20,414 nt of DNA from positions 1-20,414 of the forward strand of contig JBCCIH010000011.1 of the NCBI GenBank assembly GCA_039028315.1, read 5' to 3'. A model generated the notes under the pieces. The model ran no database searches, was not told the DNA's origin, and saw only the letters and a list, made by a program, of their open reading frames with translations. The first letter of the stretch is position 1; the number at the start of each line of letters is the position of its first letter. Source of the DNA: Thermodesulfobacteriota bacterium. Its GTDB lineage: Bacteria > Desulfobacterota_D > UBA1144 > Nemesobacterales > UBA2774. Positions 14,279 through 20,414 of this stretch are shown here, piece by piece. The position numbers and the translations under genes are program-made.

Positions 14279-17200
14279 ATGCCTAAACGCACAGATATAG
14301 AAACTATATTACTACTTGGATCGGGCCCGATTGTAATCGGGCAGGCTTGTGAGTTTGATTATTCAGGGACCCAGGCCTGTAAAGCACTTAAAGAAGAGGG
14401 CTATCGGATTGTGCTTGTGAATAGCAATCCGGCAACCATTATGACAGATCCCTCATTTGCTGACCGCACATACATTGAGCCGCTGCACCCGTCTATTGTT
14501 GAGAAAATTATAGAAAAAGAAAAGCCTCAGGCTCTACTCCCTACACTCGGAGGACAAACAGCACTTAACTTAGCTGTTGAGCTTTCAGAAGCTGGAATTC
14601 TTGAAAAACATAATGTTGAACTAATCGGAGCTAAGCTTCCTGCGATACAAAAAGCTGAAAACCGCGAACTATTTAAAAAAGCAATGATCGATATTGGGCT
14701 CAAGGTTCCAAAGAGCGGCATAGCCCACACTATGGATGAGGCCTGGAGCATTGTTGAAGAAATTGGTTATCCCGCAATTATAAGGCCCTCATTTACACTA
14801 GGGGGAGCTGGCGGCAGTATTGCATATAACAAGGAAGAATACGAGGATTTTGCAAAAGCCGGGCTTGATCTAAGCCCGTCTACTGAAATTTTGGTAGAGC
14901 AATCTGTACTTGGTTGGAAAGAGTATGAGCTCGAAGTTATGCGTGACCGCGCTGACAATGTAGTAATCATTTGCGCTATTGAGAATTTTGATCCGATGGG
15001 CGTGCACACAGGTGACTCAATCACAGTTGCCCCTTCTCAGACCTTAACCGACAAGGAATATCAGAGAATGCGAGACGCATCACTTGATATCATAAGGGAA
15101 ATAGGCGTAGAGACAGGCGGTTCCAACATACAGTTTGGAGTGAATCCTGAAGACGGAACAATGGTGGTTATTGAAATGAACCCCAGGGTATCTCGCAGCT
15201 CAGCTCTTGCATCAAAAGCAACAGGTTTCCCCATTGCCAAAATTGCTGCAAAACTTGCAGTGGGCTACACGCTGGATGAAATCTCAAATGACATAACCAG
15301 ATATACACCTGCATCATTTGAACCCACAATAGATTATGTGGTAACCAAGATACCTCGCTTTACCTTTGAAAAGTTCCCTCAAACCGAGCCATACCTTACA
15401 ACTCAGATGAAATCAGTCGGAGAGGTAATGGCAATAGGTAGAACTTTTAAAGAATCATTTCAAAAAGCCCTTCGCTCCTTAGAGATAGACTCCTGGGGGC
15501 TTGAACCCGTTACAACTGATAAAGAATTAATAAGTGAGAAGCTTCAAAAACCCAATCCCGAGAGGCTTTGGTATTTAGCTGATGCTTTTAGAGCGGGTAT
15601 GGATATTGAGGAAATATATAACCTCACATATATAGACAGATGGTTTCTTAAGAATTTAGAGCAAATAATAGATGTTGAGAGTAAGCTCAAAAATGCAAAC
15701 GGCACCACAGATTCGCAGCTACTTAAACAAGCCAAAGAGTATGGATTTTCAGATATTAGAATTGGTGAGCTTTTAGAAAAACCAGAGGACGATATAAGGG
15801 GCATGAGGCTCAAAAGCGATTTGAAATCCGTCTACAAGATGGTAGATACATGCGCTGCTGAGTTTGAAGCCTATACGCCTTACCTATATTCAACTTACGA
15901 AACGGAAGATGAAGCTCTTCCTACGGATAAAAAGAAGGTGATAATTTTAGGCGGCGGGCCAAATAGGATCGGCCAGGGAATAGAGTTTGATTACTGCTGC
16001 GTTCATGCGGCCTATTCACTAAATGAAGAGGGCTTTGAGTCAATAATGGTTAACTGTAACCCAGAGACGGTGAGTACTGACTATGACACTTCTGACAGGC
16101 TTTACTTTGAGCCTCTGACTTTGGAGGACACACTTTCAATAATTGATAGGGAGAAACCCTGGGGAGTGATCGTTCACCTCGGAGGACAAACACCACTTAA
16201 GCTTGCGATTCCACTTGAAGAAAGGGGAGTTAAAATAATTGGAACCTCTCCAGACAGCATTGACCTTGCGGAGGATAGAGAACGCTTTAGAGAGTTGGTA
16301 CAAAAGCTAGGACTAAAACAGCCCGAAAGCGGTATTGCCAGAAGCCAAGATGAGGCAATTAGTATTGCAGAAGATATAGGCTATCCGATTGTTGTAAGGC
16401 CATCATATGTTCTTGGTGGGCGGGCGATGGAGATCGTATACAAAGAAGAATCTCTTAGAAGATATATTACAGAGGCGGTCAGGGTATCACCTAACCACCC
16501 TATATTAATAGATAAATTCCTAAAAGACGCAAAGGAAGTCGATGTTGACGCAATTTCAGACGGAGAGACAGTAGTTGTTGGAGGAGTGCTTGAGCATATC
16601 GAAGAAGCCGGTGTTCATTCCGGCGACAGCGCTATGGTGCTGCCCCCTTATTCGATCGAACCGTCCATTATTGAAGAGATCAAGCGCCAGACCAAAGAAC
16701 TAGCTCTTGCGCTGAAAGTAAAAGGACTGGCAAATATACAGTTTGCTATAAAAGACAACGAGGTCTATTTAATTGAAGTAAACCCAAGGGCGAGCAGAAC
16801 TATTCCATTTGTCAGTAAGGCCATAGGAGTTCCGCTTGCGAAACTGGGCACAAAGGTGATGATTGGCAAAACGCTAGAAGAGCTCGGGTTTACCCAAGAG
16901 ATAGTCCCTGAGCACATATGCGTTAAAGAATCTGTTTTCCCATTTATAAAGTTTCAGGGAGTGGACACAATACTAGGGCCCGAGATGAAGTCCACGGGCG
17001 AGGTCATGGGAATAGATACCGAAATTAGAAAAGCATTTGCCAAATCTCAAATTTCTGCAGGAAATGATCTTCCTTTGTCAGGAACAGCATTTATAAGCGT
17101 TAAAGATGATGATAAAGCAAAGGCTTATGAGATAGCTAAGAATCTTTCGGAACTGGGCTTTACAATCATGGCGACTAAGGGAACAGCTGCTTATTTAGAA

Positions 17201-17470
17201 GGAGCCGGGCTCAACAGCACATATGTGAAAAAGGTGGCCGAAGGAAGACCTCACATTGTAGATCACATTAAAAACGGAGAAGTGCACTTAGTAATTAATA
17301 CAACTTTCGGAGAGAAAGAGGTTGCCCAGTCCTACTCAATAAGAAGAGCGTCAATTATGCACAGGGTTCCTTATTTTACTACTATTGAAGCTTCTGGAGC
17401 TGCTGTAGGGGCTATAGAAGTTATGATAAAACAGGGGCTCGAGGTTAAGGCTATTCAGGAATACTATTGA
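14279..17470 (+). CDS. carB: Carbamoyl-phosphate synthase large subunit
   Basis: CarB makes carbamoyl phosphate from bicarbonate, ammonia (channelled from CarA) and two ATP, for pyrimidines and arginine. Its 1063 residues (1073 in E. coli) comprise a first ATP-grasp half (about 1-400, starting with LGSGPIVIGQACEFDYSG), an oligomerisation domain (about 400-550), a second ATP-grasp half (about 550-930, with LGGGPNRIGQGIEFDYCC), and a C-terminal MGS-like allosteric domain (about 935-1063, with MATKGTAAYLEGAG). Glycine-rich loops (TLGGAGGS and VLGGRAMEIVY) and metal-site motifs (EMNPRVSRSSALASKATG and EVNPRASRTIPFVSKAIG) are intact in both halves. The small subunit gene carA is not adjacent. The ribosome site is weak. 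It is followed by greA after 60 nt. Confidence 0.97.
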   Translation: MPKRTDIETILLLGSGPIVIGQACEFDYSGTQACKALKEEGYRIVLVNSNPATIMTDPSFADRTYIEPLHPSIVEKIIEKEKPQALLPTLGGQTALNLAVELSEAGILEKHNVELIGAKLPAIQKAENRELFKKAMIDIGLKVPKSGIAHTMDEAWSIVEEIGYPAIIRPSFTLGGAGGSIAYNKEEYEDFAKAGLDLSPSTEILVEQSVLGWKEYELEVMRDRADNVVIICAIENFDPMGVHTGDSITVAPSQTLTDKEYQRMRDASLDIIREIGVETGGSNIQFGVNPEDGTMVVIEMNPRVSRSSALASKATGFPIAKIAAKLAVGYTLDEISNDITRYTPASFEPTIDYVVTKIPRFTFEKFPQTEPYLTTQMKSVGEVMAIGRTFKESFQKALRSLEIDSWGLEPVTTDKELISEKLQKPNPERLWYLADAFRAGMDIEEIYNLTYIDRWFLKNLEQIIDVESKLKNANGTTDSQLLKQAKEYGFSDIRIGELLEKPEDDIRGMRLKSDLKSVYKMVDTCAAEFEAYTPYLYSTYETEDEALPTDKKKVIILGGGPNRIGQGIEFDYCCVHAAYSLNEEGFESIMVNCNPETVSTDYDTSDRLYFEPLTLEDTLSIIDREKPWGVIVHLGGQTPLKLAIPLEERGVKIIGTSPDSIDLAEDRERFRELVQKLGLKQPESGIARSQDEAISIAEDIGYPIVVRPSYVLGGRAMEIVYKEESLRRYITEAVRVSPNHPILIDKFLKDAKEVDVDAISDGETVVVGGVLEHIEEAGVHSGDSAMVLPPYSIEPSIIEEIKRQTKELALALKVKGLANIQFAIKDNEVYLIEVNPRASRTIPFVSKAIGVPLAKLGTKVMIGKTLEELGFTQEIVPEHICVKESVFPFIKFQGVDTILGPEMKSTGEVMGIDTEIRKAFAKSQISAGNDLPLSGTAFISVKDDDKAKAYEIAKNLSELGFTIMATKGTAAYLEGAGLNSTYVKKVAEGRPHIVDHIKNGEVHLVINTTFGEKEVAQSYSIRRASIMHRVPYFTTIEASGAAVGAIEVMIKQGLEVKAIQEYY

Positions 17471-17493
17471 TGTTGTATACTTTTTATTCTCTG

Positions 17494-17509
17494 AAATACT
17501 AGAGTATTT
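17494..17509 (+). repeat. Short inverted repeat before greA
   Basis: AAATACT-AG-AGTATTT, seven-base arms, ends 8 nt before the GGAGGT of greA. It could be a small RNA hairpin in the carB-greA spacer or a protein site. It has no T run and is not a clear terminator. Confidence 0.35.
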
Positions 17510-17530
17510 AAATAATTGGAGGTAGTGATT

Positions 17531-18007
17531 GTGTCAGTTGAAAGAGTACCTATGACACCTAATGGTCATAAGAAGCTGCATGAGGAGCTTCACCGTCTAA
17601 AAACGGTTGAGAGACCCGAGGTCATAAAATTGATAGAGTACGCAAGATCACTCGGAGACCTTTCTGAAAACGCTGAGTATGAAACTGCAAAAGACCGGCA
17701 GTCATTTGTAGAAGGCCGTATACAGGAACTTGAGAGTAAGTTAAGCAGGGCTGAAGTAATAGATCCTGCCACTTTAAGAAATAAGGACAGAGTTACCTTC
17801 GGGCTACACGTTAAACTAGAGGACTTGGAAACTGGGGATGAAGTGACCTATCAGCTAGTAGGTCCAGACGAGTCTGAGCCTGAGAACGGGATGATATCAA
17901 TCACCTCTCCAATAGGTAGAGCACTGATTGGAAAGCAAATTGATGATGATGTAGTGGTTCAGGCCCCAGGCGGGGTCAGAGAATTTGTAGTTTTAGACAT
18001 TTCATAA
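17531..18007 (+). CDS. greA: Transcription elongation factor GreA
   Basis: GreA enters the RNA polymerase secondary channel and triggers cleavage of backtracked RNA. From GTG at 17531 the protein has 158 residues, exactly the E. coli length: an N-terminal antiparallel coiled coil (about 8-77) with the acidic tip LGDLSENAEY (Asp43 and Glu46, matching Asp41 and Glu44), then an FKBP-like C-terminal domain (about 84-158) with SPIGRALIGKQIDDDVVVQAPGG. The start is set by GGAGGT (17518-17523), 7 nt before GTG 17531. GTG 17525 is too close, and TTG 17516 lies over the ribosome site. Use of a GTG start is worth noting. Confidence 0.96.
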   Translation: MSVERVPMTPNGHKKLHEELHRLKTVERPEVIKLIEYARSLGDLSENAEYETAKDRQSFVEGRIQELESKLSRAEVIDPATLRNKDRVTFGLHVKLEDLETGDEVTYQLVGPDESEPENGMISITSPIGRALIGKQIDDDVVVQAPGGVREFVVLDIS

Positions 18008-18029
18008 ATTATCATAAAAGCTTTATGAA
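18001..18029 (+). repeat. Two overlapping alternative stem-loops at the greA end
   Basis: TTCATAAA (18001-18008) and TCATAAA (18012-18018) can each pair with the same downstream arm TTTATGAA (18022-18029). The inner choice gives a 7-bp stem with a 3-nt loop. The first copy contains the greA stop codon. No T run follows, so a simple intrinsic terminator is unlikely. Confidence 0.4.
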
Positions 18030-18041
18030 GCGTCTTAAGTA

Positions 18042-18055
18042 TGCTATTTTATACT
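18042..18055 (+). promoter_or_regulatory. Possible -10 elements for the lipoprotein gene
   Basis: TGCTATTTT (18042-18050) resembles an extended -10, and TATACT (18050-18055) is a 5 of 6 match directly after it. No convincing -35 is seen. Either would start RNA about 20-25 nt before the ribosome site at 18068. Confidence 0.3.
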
Positions 18056-18083
18056 ACTCGCTTGCATGGAGGCTCAAACTTAA

Positions 18084-18605
18084 ATGAAAAAGAATTTATT
18101 ACTAGCTATAGTACCTTTAGTATTTTTTGCATTAGCCCTTTCAGGATGTGGAGAGATTAAGACCACATCATATTTCACACCGACTAAAACTAAACTTAGT
18201 CAGTTCCAAGCTGTTCAGTTTGAAACCTTCGAAACTGAGATTGAAGATTTCCCCAAAGAAGCCTTAGCTAAAATACCTGCTGAGTCTGCAGCCCTGTTAG
18301 ATTCTAAAAACAAATTCAAAGAAGTAAGCAACTCTGATATTACGAACATCCCAGCTTCAGATACTGTTATTGTGCTTGGAGAGGTTTCAGAGTACAGACC
18401 AAGCTCTGATATCAGTTATGAAGGAGGGGGGATTAAATTCGGAGAAGTTTCAATCACAATCAAATTAGCTCTTTTGGACAAGGCAACAGGAAATGAGATT
18501 GCAACAGGTGAGATAAACGGATTTAGCTCACTTGGTTTTATGGCAAAAGATATTTATGAAAGCATGGCTGAAGAAATAGTAAAATACATCTTGGAGATAT
18601 ATTAA
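18084..18605 (+). CDS. Small lipoprotein, resembles the DUF4410 family
   Basis: A 173-residue protein with a lipoprotein signal: MKK, hydrophobic 4-19, lipobox LSGC with the lipid-bearing Cys22. The residue after it is Gly, not Asp, so outer-membrane sorting would be expected under the Lol +2 rule of enteric bacteria. The mature part has a strand-rich core (DTVIVLGEVSEYRPSS, EVSITIKLALLDKATGNEIATGEING) and a C-terminal helix (MAEEIVKYILEIY). The pattern of a secreted protein computing V.G.V..Y.PGS and D..TG..IA.G resembles DUF4410, an uncharacterised lipoprotein family; this is a recollection of pattern, not a search result. GGAGG lies 11 nt before the ATG. The TPR gene follows after 21 nt. 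Confidence 0.82.
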   Translation: MKKNLLLAIVPLVFFALALSGCGEIKTTSYFTPTKTKLSQFQAVQFETFETEIEDFPKEALAKIPAESAALLDSKNKFKEVSNSDITNIPASDTVIVLGEVSEYRPSSDISYEGGGIKFGEVSITIKLALLDKATGNEIATGEINGFSSLGFMAKDIYESMAEEIVKYILEIY

Positions 18606-18626
18606 TAAAAAAGTTGGGAGGGATTT

Positions 18627-19637
18627 ATGAATAACTTATCAAATAGAATCAAAGTTTTATTAATAGTAGTATTAGCACTAGGCGTATTTAGTTTAGACTC
18701 ATTTGCTCAGAGCACAGCTATCGAGAGTTACAAAAAAGGTAGAGAAGCCTTCCATACTTTTACCCCGCAGGGATTTCAGAGCGCAATCACATACTATAAT
18801 CAAGCAATTGCAGCGGATCCTAACTACGCACCAGCATACGCAGGACTTGGCGAGGTTTATTCATTTCAAGGATGGTACCGCTACCTAGTAAAAGACGACT
18901 ATGAGAAATTCTATATTGATTCATATGAGAATATGAAAAAGGCTCTTAAAATTAATCCCAACCTTCCCTCTGTACAATTAGCTTTAGCTTACAGCTATTA
19001 TCACTTAAGTGATGAAAAGCGCGCCATTCAAACGGCTCAAAAAGTGCTGTCAAAAGACCCTAATAATGCAGAAGCCCTCTACATTTTATGGGCAGCAGAA
19101 GGGAGTAACCCTAACAATCCAAACATTAAAAAAGCGCTTGAAATTGATCCGAACCTGGTACCTGCCATAATTGGACTTGGAACAGCCTATTATCAAAAAA
19201 GACAGTCCTTTAGGCAGGCAGAGACATATTACAGAAGAGCAGCAGAGATTGCGCCTTCACCTCAGCTCTATAACTTTTTAGGAAACTCTCTTACCTATCA
19301 GGGCTACTACACTCAAGCGATAGCTCAGTTTCAAAACGCACTTAAGCTTGATCCTAACTATGCTGCGGCCTATATGAATATGGGTATAGCCCTATTCTAT
19401 ATGAATAAGTTGCCAGAATCTATTGCAGCAGAACAAAAAGCTATATCGCTTAATCCAAACAGGCCAGACGCATATTACTTTATAGCGCAGAGCTATGATC
19501 GTTCTAAGAACACTGCCCAGGCAATTACATACTACAAGAAGTTCTTAGATATATCCTCCGGACAGGATGAATATTCTATTTATGTTGGTAGGGCCCAGAC
19601 TAGACTTGCACAGCTATCAGGAGCCACTACACGATAG
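18627..19637 (+). CDS. Secreted TPR-repeat protein
   Basis: A 336-residue protein with a Sec signal (about 1-27, ending DSFA-QS) and about eight tetratricopeptide repeats filling the rest. Repeat ends are visible as AIAADPNY, ALKINPNL, VLSKDPNN, ALEIDPNL, AAEIAPSP, ALKLDPNY and AISLNPNR. One unit around residues 150-175 is shortened (EALYILWAAEG to IKKALEIDPNL). TPR proteins are protein-protein scaffolds; the partner here is unknown, but the lipoprotein just upstream is an obvious candidate. GGGAGG 6 nt before the ATG gives a strong start. The small gene at 19663 begins 25 nt after the stop. Confidence 0.9.
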   Translation: MNNLSNRIKVLLIVVLALGVFSLDSFAQSTAIESYKKGREAFHTFTPQGFQSAITYYNQAIAADPNYAPAYAGLGEVYSFQGWYRYLVKDDYEKFYIDSYENMKKALKINPNLPSVQLALAYSYYHLSDEKRAIQTAQKVLSKDPNNAEALYILWAAEGSNPNNPNIKKALEIDPNLVPAIIGLGTAYYQKRQSFRQAETYYRRAAEIAPSPQLYNFLGNSLTYQGYYTQAIAQFQNALKLDPNYAAAYMNMGIALFYMNKLPESIAAEQKAISLNPNRPDAYYFIAQSYDRSKNTAQAITYYKKFLDISSGQDEYSIYVGRAQTRLAQLSGATTR

Positions 19638-19662
19638 CACTTTCTCTGCACAAGAGGCTTTT

Positions 19663-20001
19663 ATGGATCAACCTCCCATAGAGACAGATATTATTGATCT
19701 CACTTTTGCAATGGAGGCGAACTCGAGCCTATGGAATATTATATTCGAGGGGTTTGACCAGGAGGTAGTACTGGTCTCAAAATTCACCAGCAAAGAGCCA
19801 AAAGCAATTAACACTCTCTACAGGTTTGGCTTTTTGATTTGCGAGCGATATAAAGATTGCAAGGTAGAGCCTAAAAACTCGGGAATAGAAATAAGAAAAT
19901 CCCTTCCCGAAAATGATTTTGATCTTGTAGGTGAGTGGACTGCTCTAATGGAAAGTGTTTGTGAAGAGATGAAAAAGTGTGTTAACTCAGAAGAGCCGTG
20001 A
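19663..20001 (+). CDS. Unknown 112-residue protein with two CX5C pairs
   Basis: I do not recognise this protein. It has no signal sequence and no membrane segment, so it is probably cytoplasmic. It is acidic, with a predicted strand-helix mix: WNIIFEGFDQEVVLVSKF, then KAINTLYRFGFLICERYKDC, then a C-terminal helix EWTALMESVCEEMKKC. The four cysteines form two equally spaced pairs, Cys60/Cys66 (CERYKDC) and Cys100/Cys106 (CEEMKKC). Both lie on predicted helices and may come together. AAGAGG with a 5-nt gap before ATG 19663 decides the start; the longer in-frame start at 19567 would sit inside the TPR gene and has no such site. It ends 3 nt before the opposing birA-like gene. Confidence 0.72.
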   Translation: MDQPPIETDIIDLTFAMEANSSLWNIIFEGFDQEVVLVSKFTSKEPKAINTLYRFGFLICERYKDCKVEPKNSGIEIRKSLPENDFDLVGEWTALMESVCEEMKKCVNSEEP

Positions 20002-20004
20002 GTT

Positions 20005-20414
20005 CTATACAACCTCGACATCACCCGCTATAACTTTGACGGTTTCTCCCCTGTCTAATTTAACCATCAGATATCCGTTGTTATCAATTCCAACCGCTGC
20101 GCCTTCAAAAGAAGCATTATCTTCGCTGCTGACCCTAACGTTTTTATTGATGTCTCCCCATCTGTTGGTCCATTCAGATACAATTTGTTTGCTTCCTCTT
20201 TTCATATATACCTGATACCAGTTCTCAAGCTCTAATAGCAGATCCGAGGCAAATTTGGCTCTATCAATTTCCCTTCCCGCGTTCTCTGAGATAGAGGTAG
20301 CAATTCTACTGACATCTCCCATAGTTGAGTTCATTTCATCCCGGGACAAATTTATATTTACGCCGATACCTACTATAATGAAATCAACCATTTCCCGTTT
20401 TGGACGCATTTCCG
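20005..20414 (-). CDS. birA: Biotin-protein ligase (BirA), C-terminal part, 5' end outside window
   Basis: The enzyme activates biotin to biotinyl-AMP and attaches it to acyl-CoA carboxylase. Only the last about 136 residues are visible, and the frame stays open to the right edge, so the ATG at 20409 is internal. Seen are the end of the catalytic domain (PKREMVDFIIVGIGVNINLS, the conserved G-I-G-[IV]-N-[IVL]-N strand), a helical stretch (FASDLLLELENWYQVY) and the C-terminal SH3-like domain (about the last 50 residues, with NASFEGAAVGIDNNGYLMVK). The biotin-binding GRGR motif and any N-terminal DNA-binding domain would lie outside. It converges with the gene at 19663. Confidence 0.9.
   Translation of the reverse strand, partial: EMRPKREMVDFIIVGIGVNINLSRDEMNSTMGDVSRIATSISENAGREIDRAKFASDLLLELENWYQVYMKRGSKQIVSEWTNRWGDINKNVRVSSEDNASFEGAAVGIDNNGYLMVKLDRGETVKVIAGDVEVV

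Overview
The window is a stretch of chromosome from a Gram-negative bacterium of moderate to low GC. It carries mostly housekeeping genes. The outer-membrane lifestyle is shown by the tolQ-tolR-tolA genes, a SPOR-domain protein, a lipoprotein with a lipobox and a periplasmic gamma-glutamyltransferase. The gene order yebC-ruvC-ruvA-ruvB and the protein sequences look proteobacterial or deltaproteobacterial-like (Desulfobacterota/Dadabacteria-type lineages are possible). I cannot fix the phylum from the sequence alone. I see no phage, insertion sequence, CRISPR array, tRNA, rRNA or toxin-antitoxin module.

Layout. (1) 1-2955, minus strand: the 5' part of a gamma-glutamyltransferase gene that runs off the left edge, downstream of rho. 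Rho has a good sigma70-type promoter that faces away from (2). (2) 3137-7144, plus strand: an unrecognised secreted protein with its own extended -10 promoter, then yebC and the tightly packed Holliday-junction genes ruvC, ruvA (17-nt overlap) and ruvB. (3) 7148-7588, minus strand: a small secreted protein that converges on ruvB. (4) 7810-14122, plus strand: tolQ, tolR, tolA (envelope constriction motor), a histidine phosphatase, argS, a SPOR-domain membrane protein and a CDP-alcohol phosphatidyltransferase. This is an envelope/division-flavoured cluster with argS inside it; tolB and pal are not here. (5) 14148-18007: carB with a well-formed promoter, an operator-like inverted repeat and a leader hairpin, then greA. 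(6) 18084-20001: a small lipoprotein, a periplasmic TPR protein and a short cytoplasmic protein with two CX5C pairs, probably one transcript. (7) 20005-20414, minus strand: the C-terminal part of a biotin-protein ligase that runs off the right edge.

No intergenic stretch exceeds 300 bases. The longest are 2956-3225 (two divergent promoters), 7589-7809 (divergent, with a palindrome over a -10 element) and 14123-14278 (carB control region). All the recognised enzymes keep their catalytic motifs, and I saw no frameshifts or broken genes. I did not find a clearly new multi-gene system. The parts that deserve a second look are the unknown secreted protein after the rho promoter, the CX5C protein at the right end, the carB control region, and the split Tol locus with its neighbouring SPOR protein.
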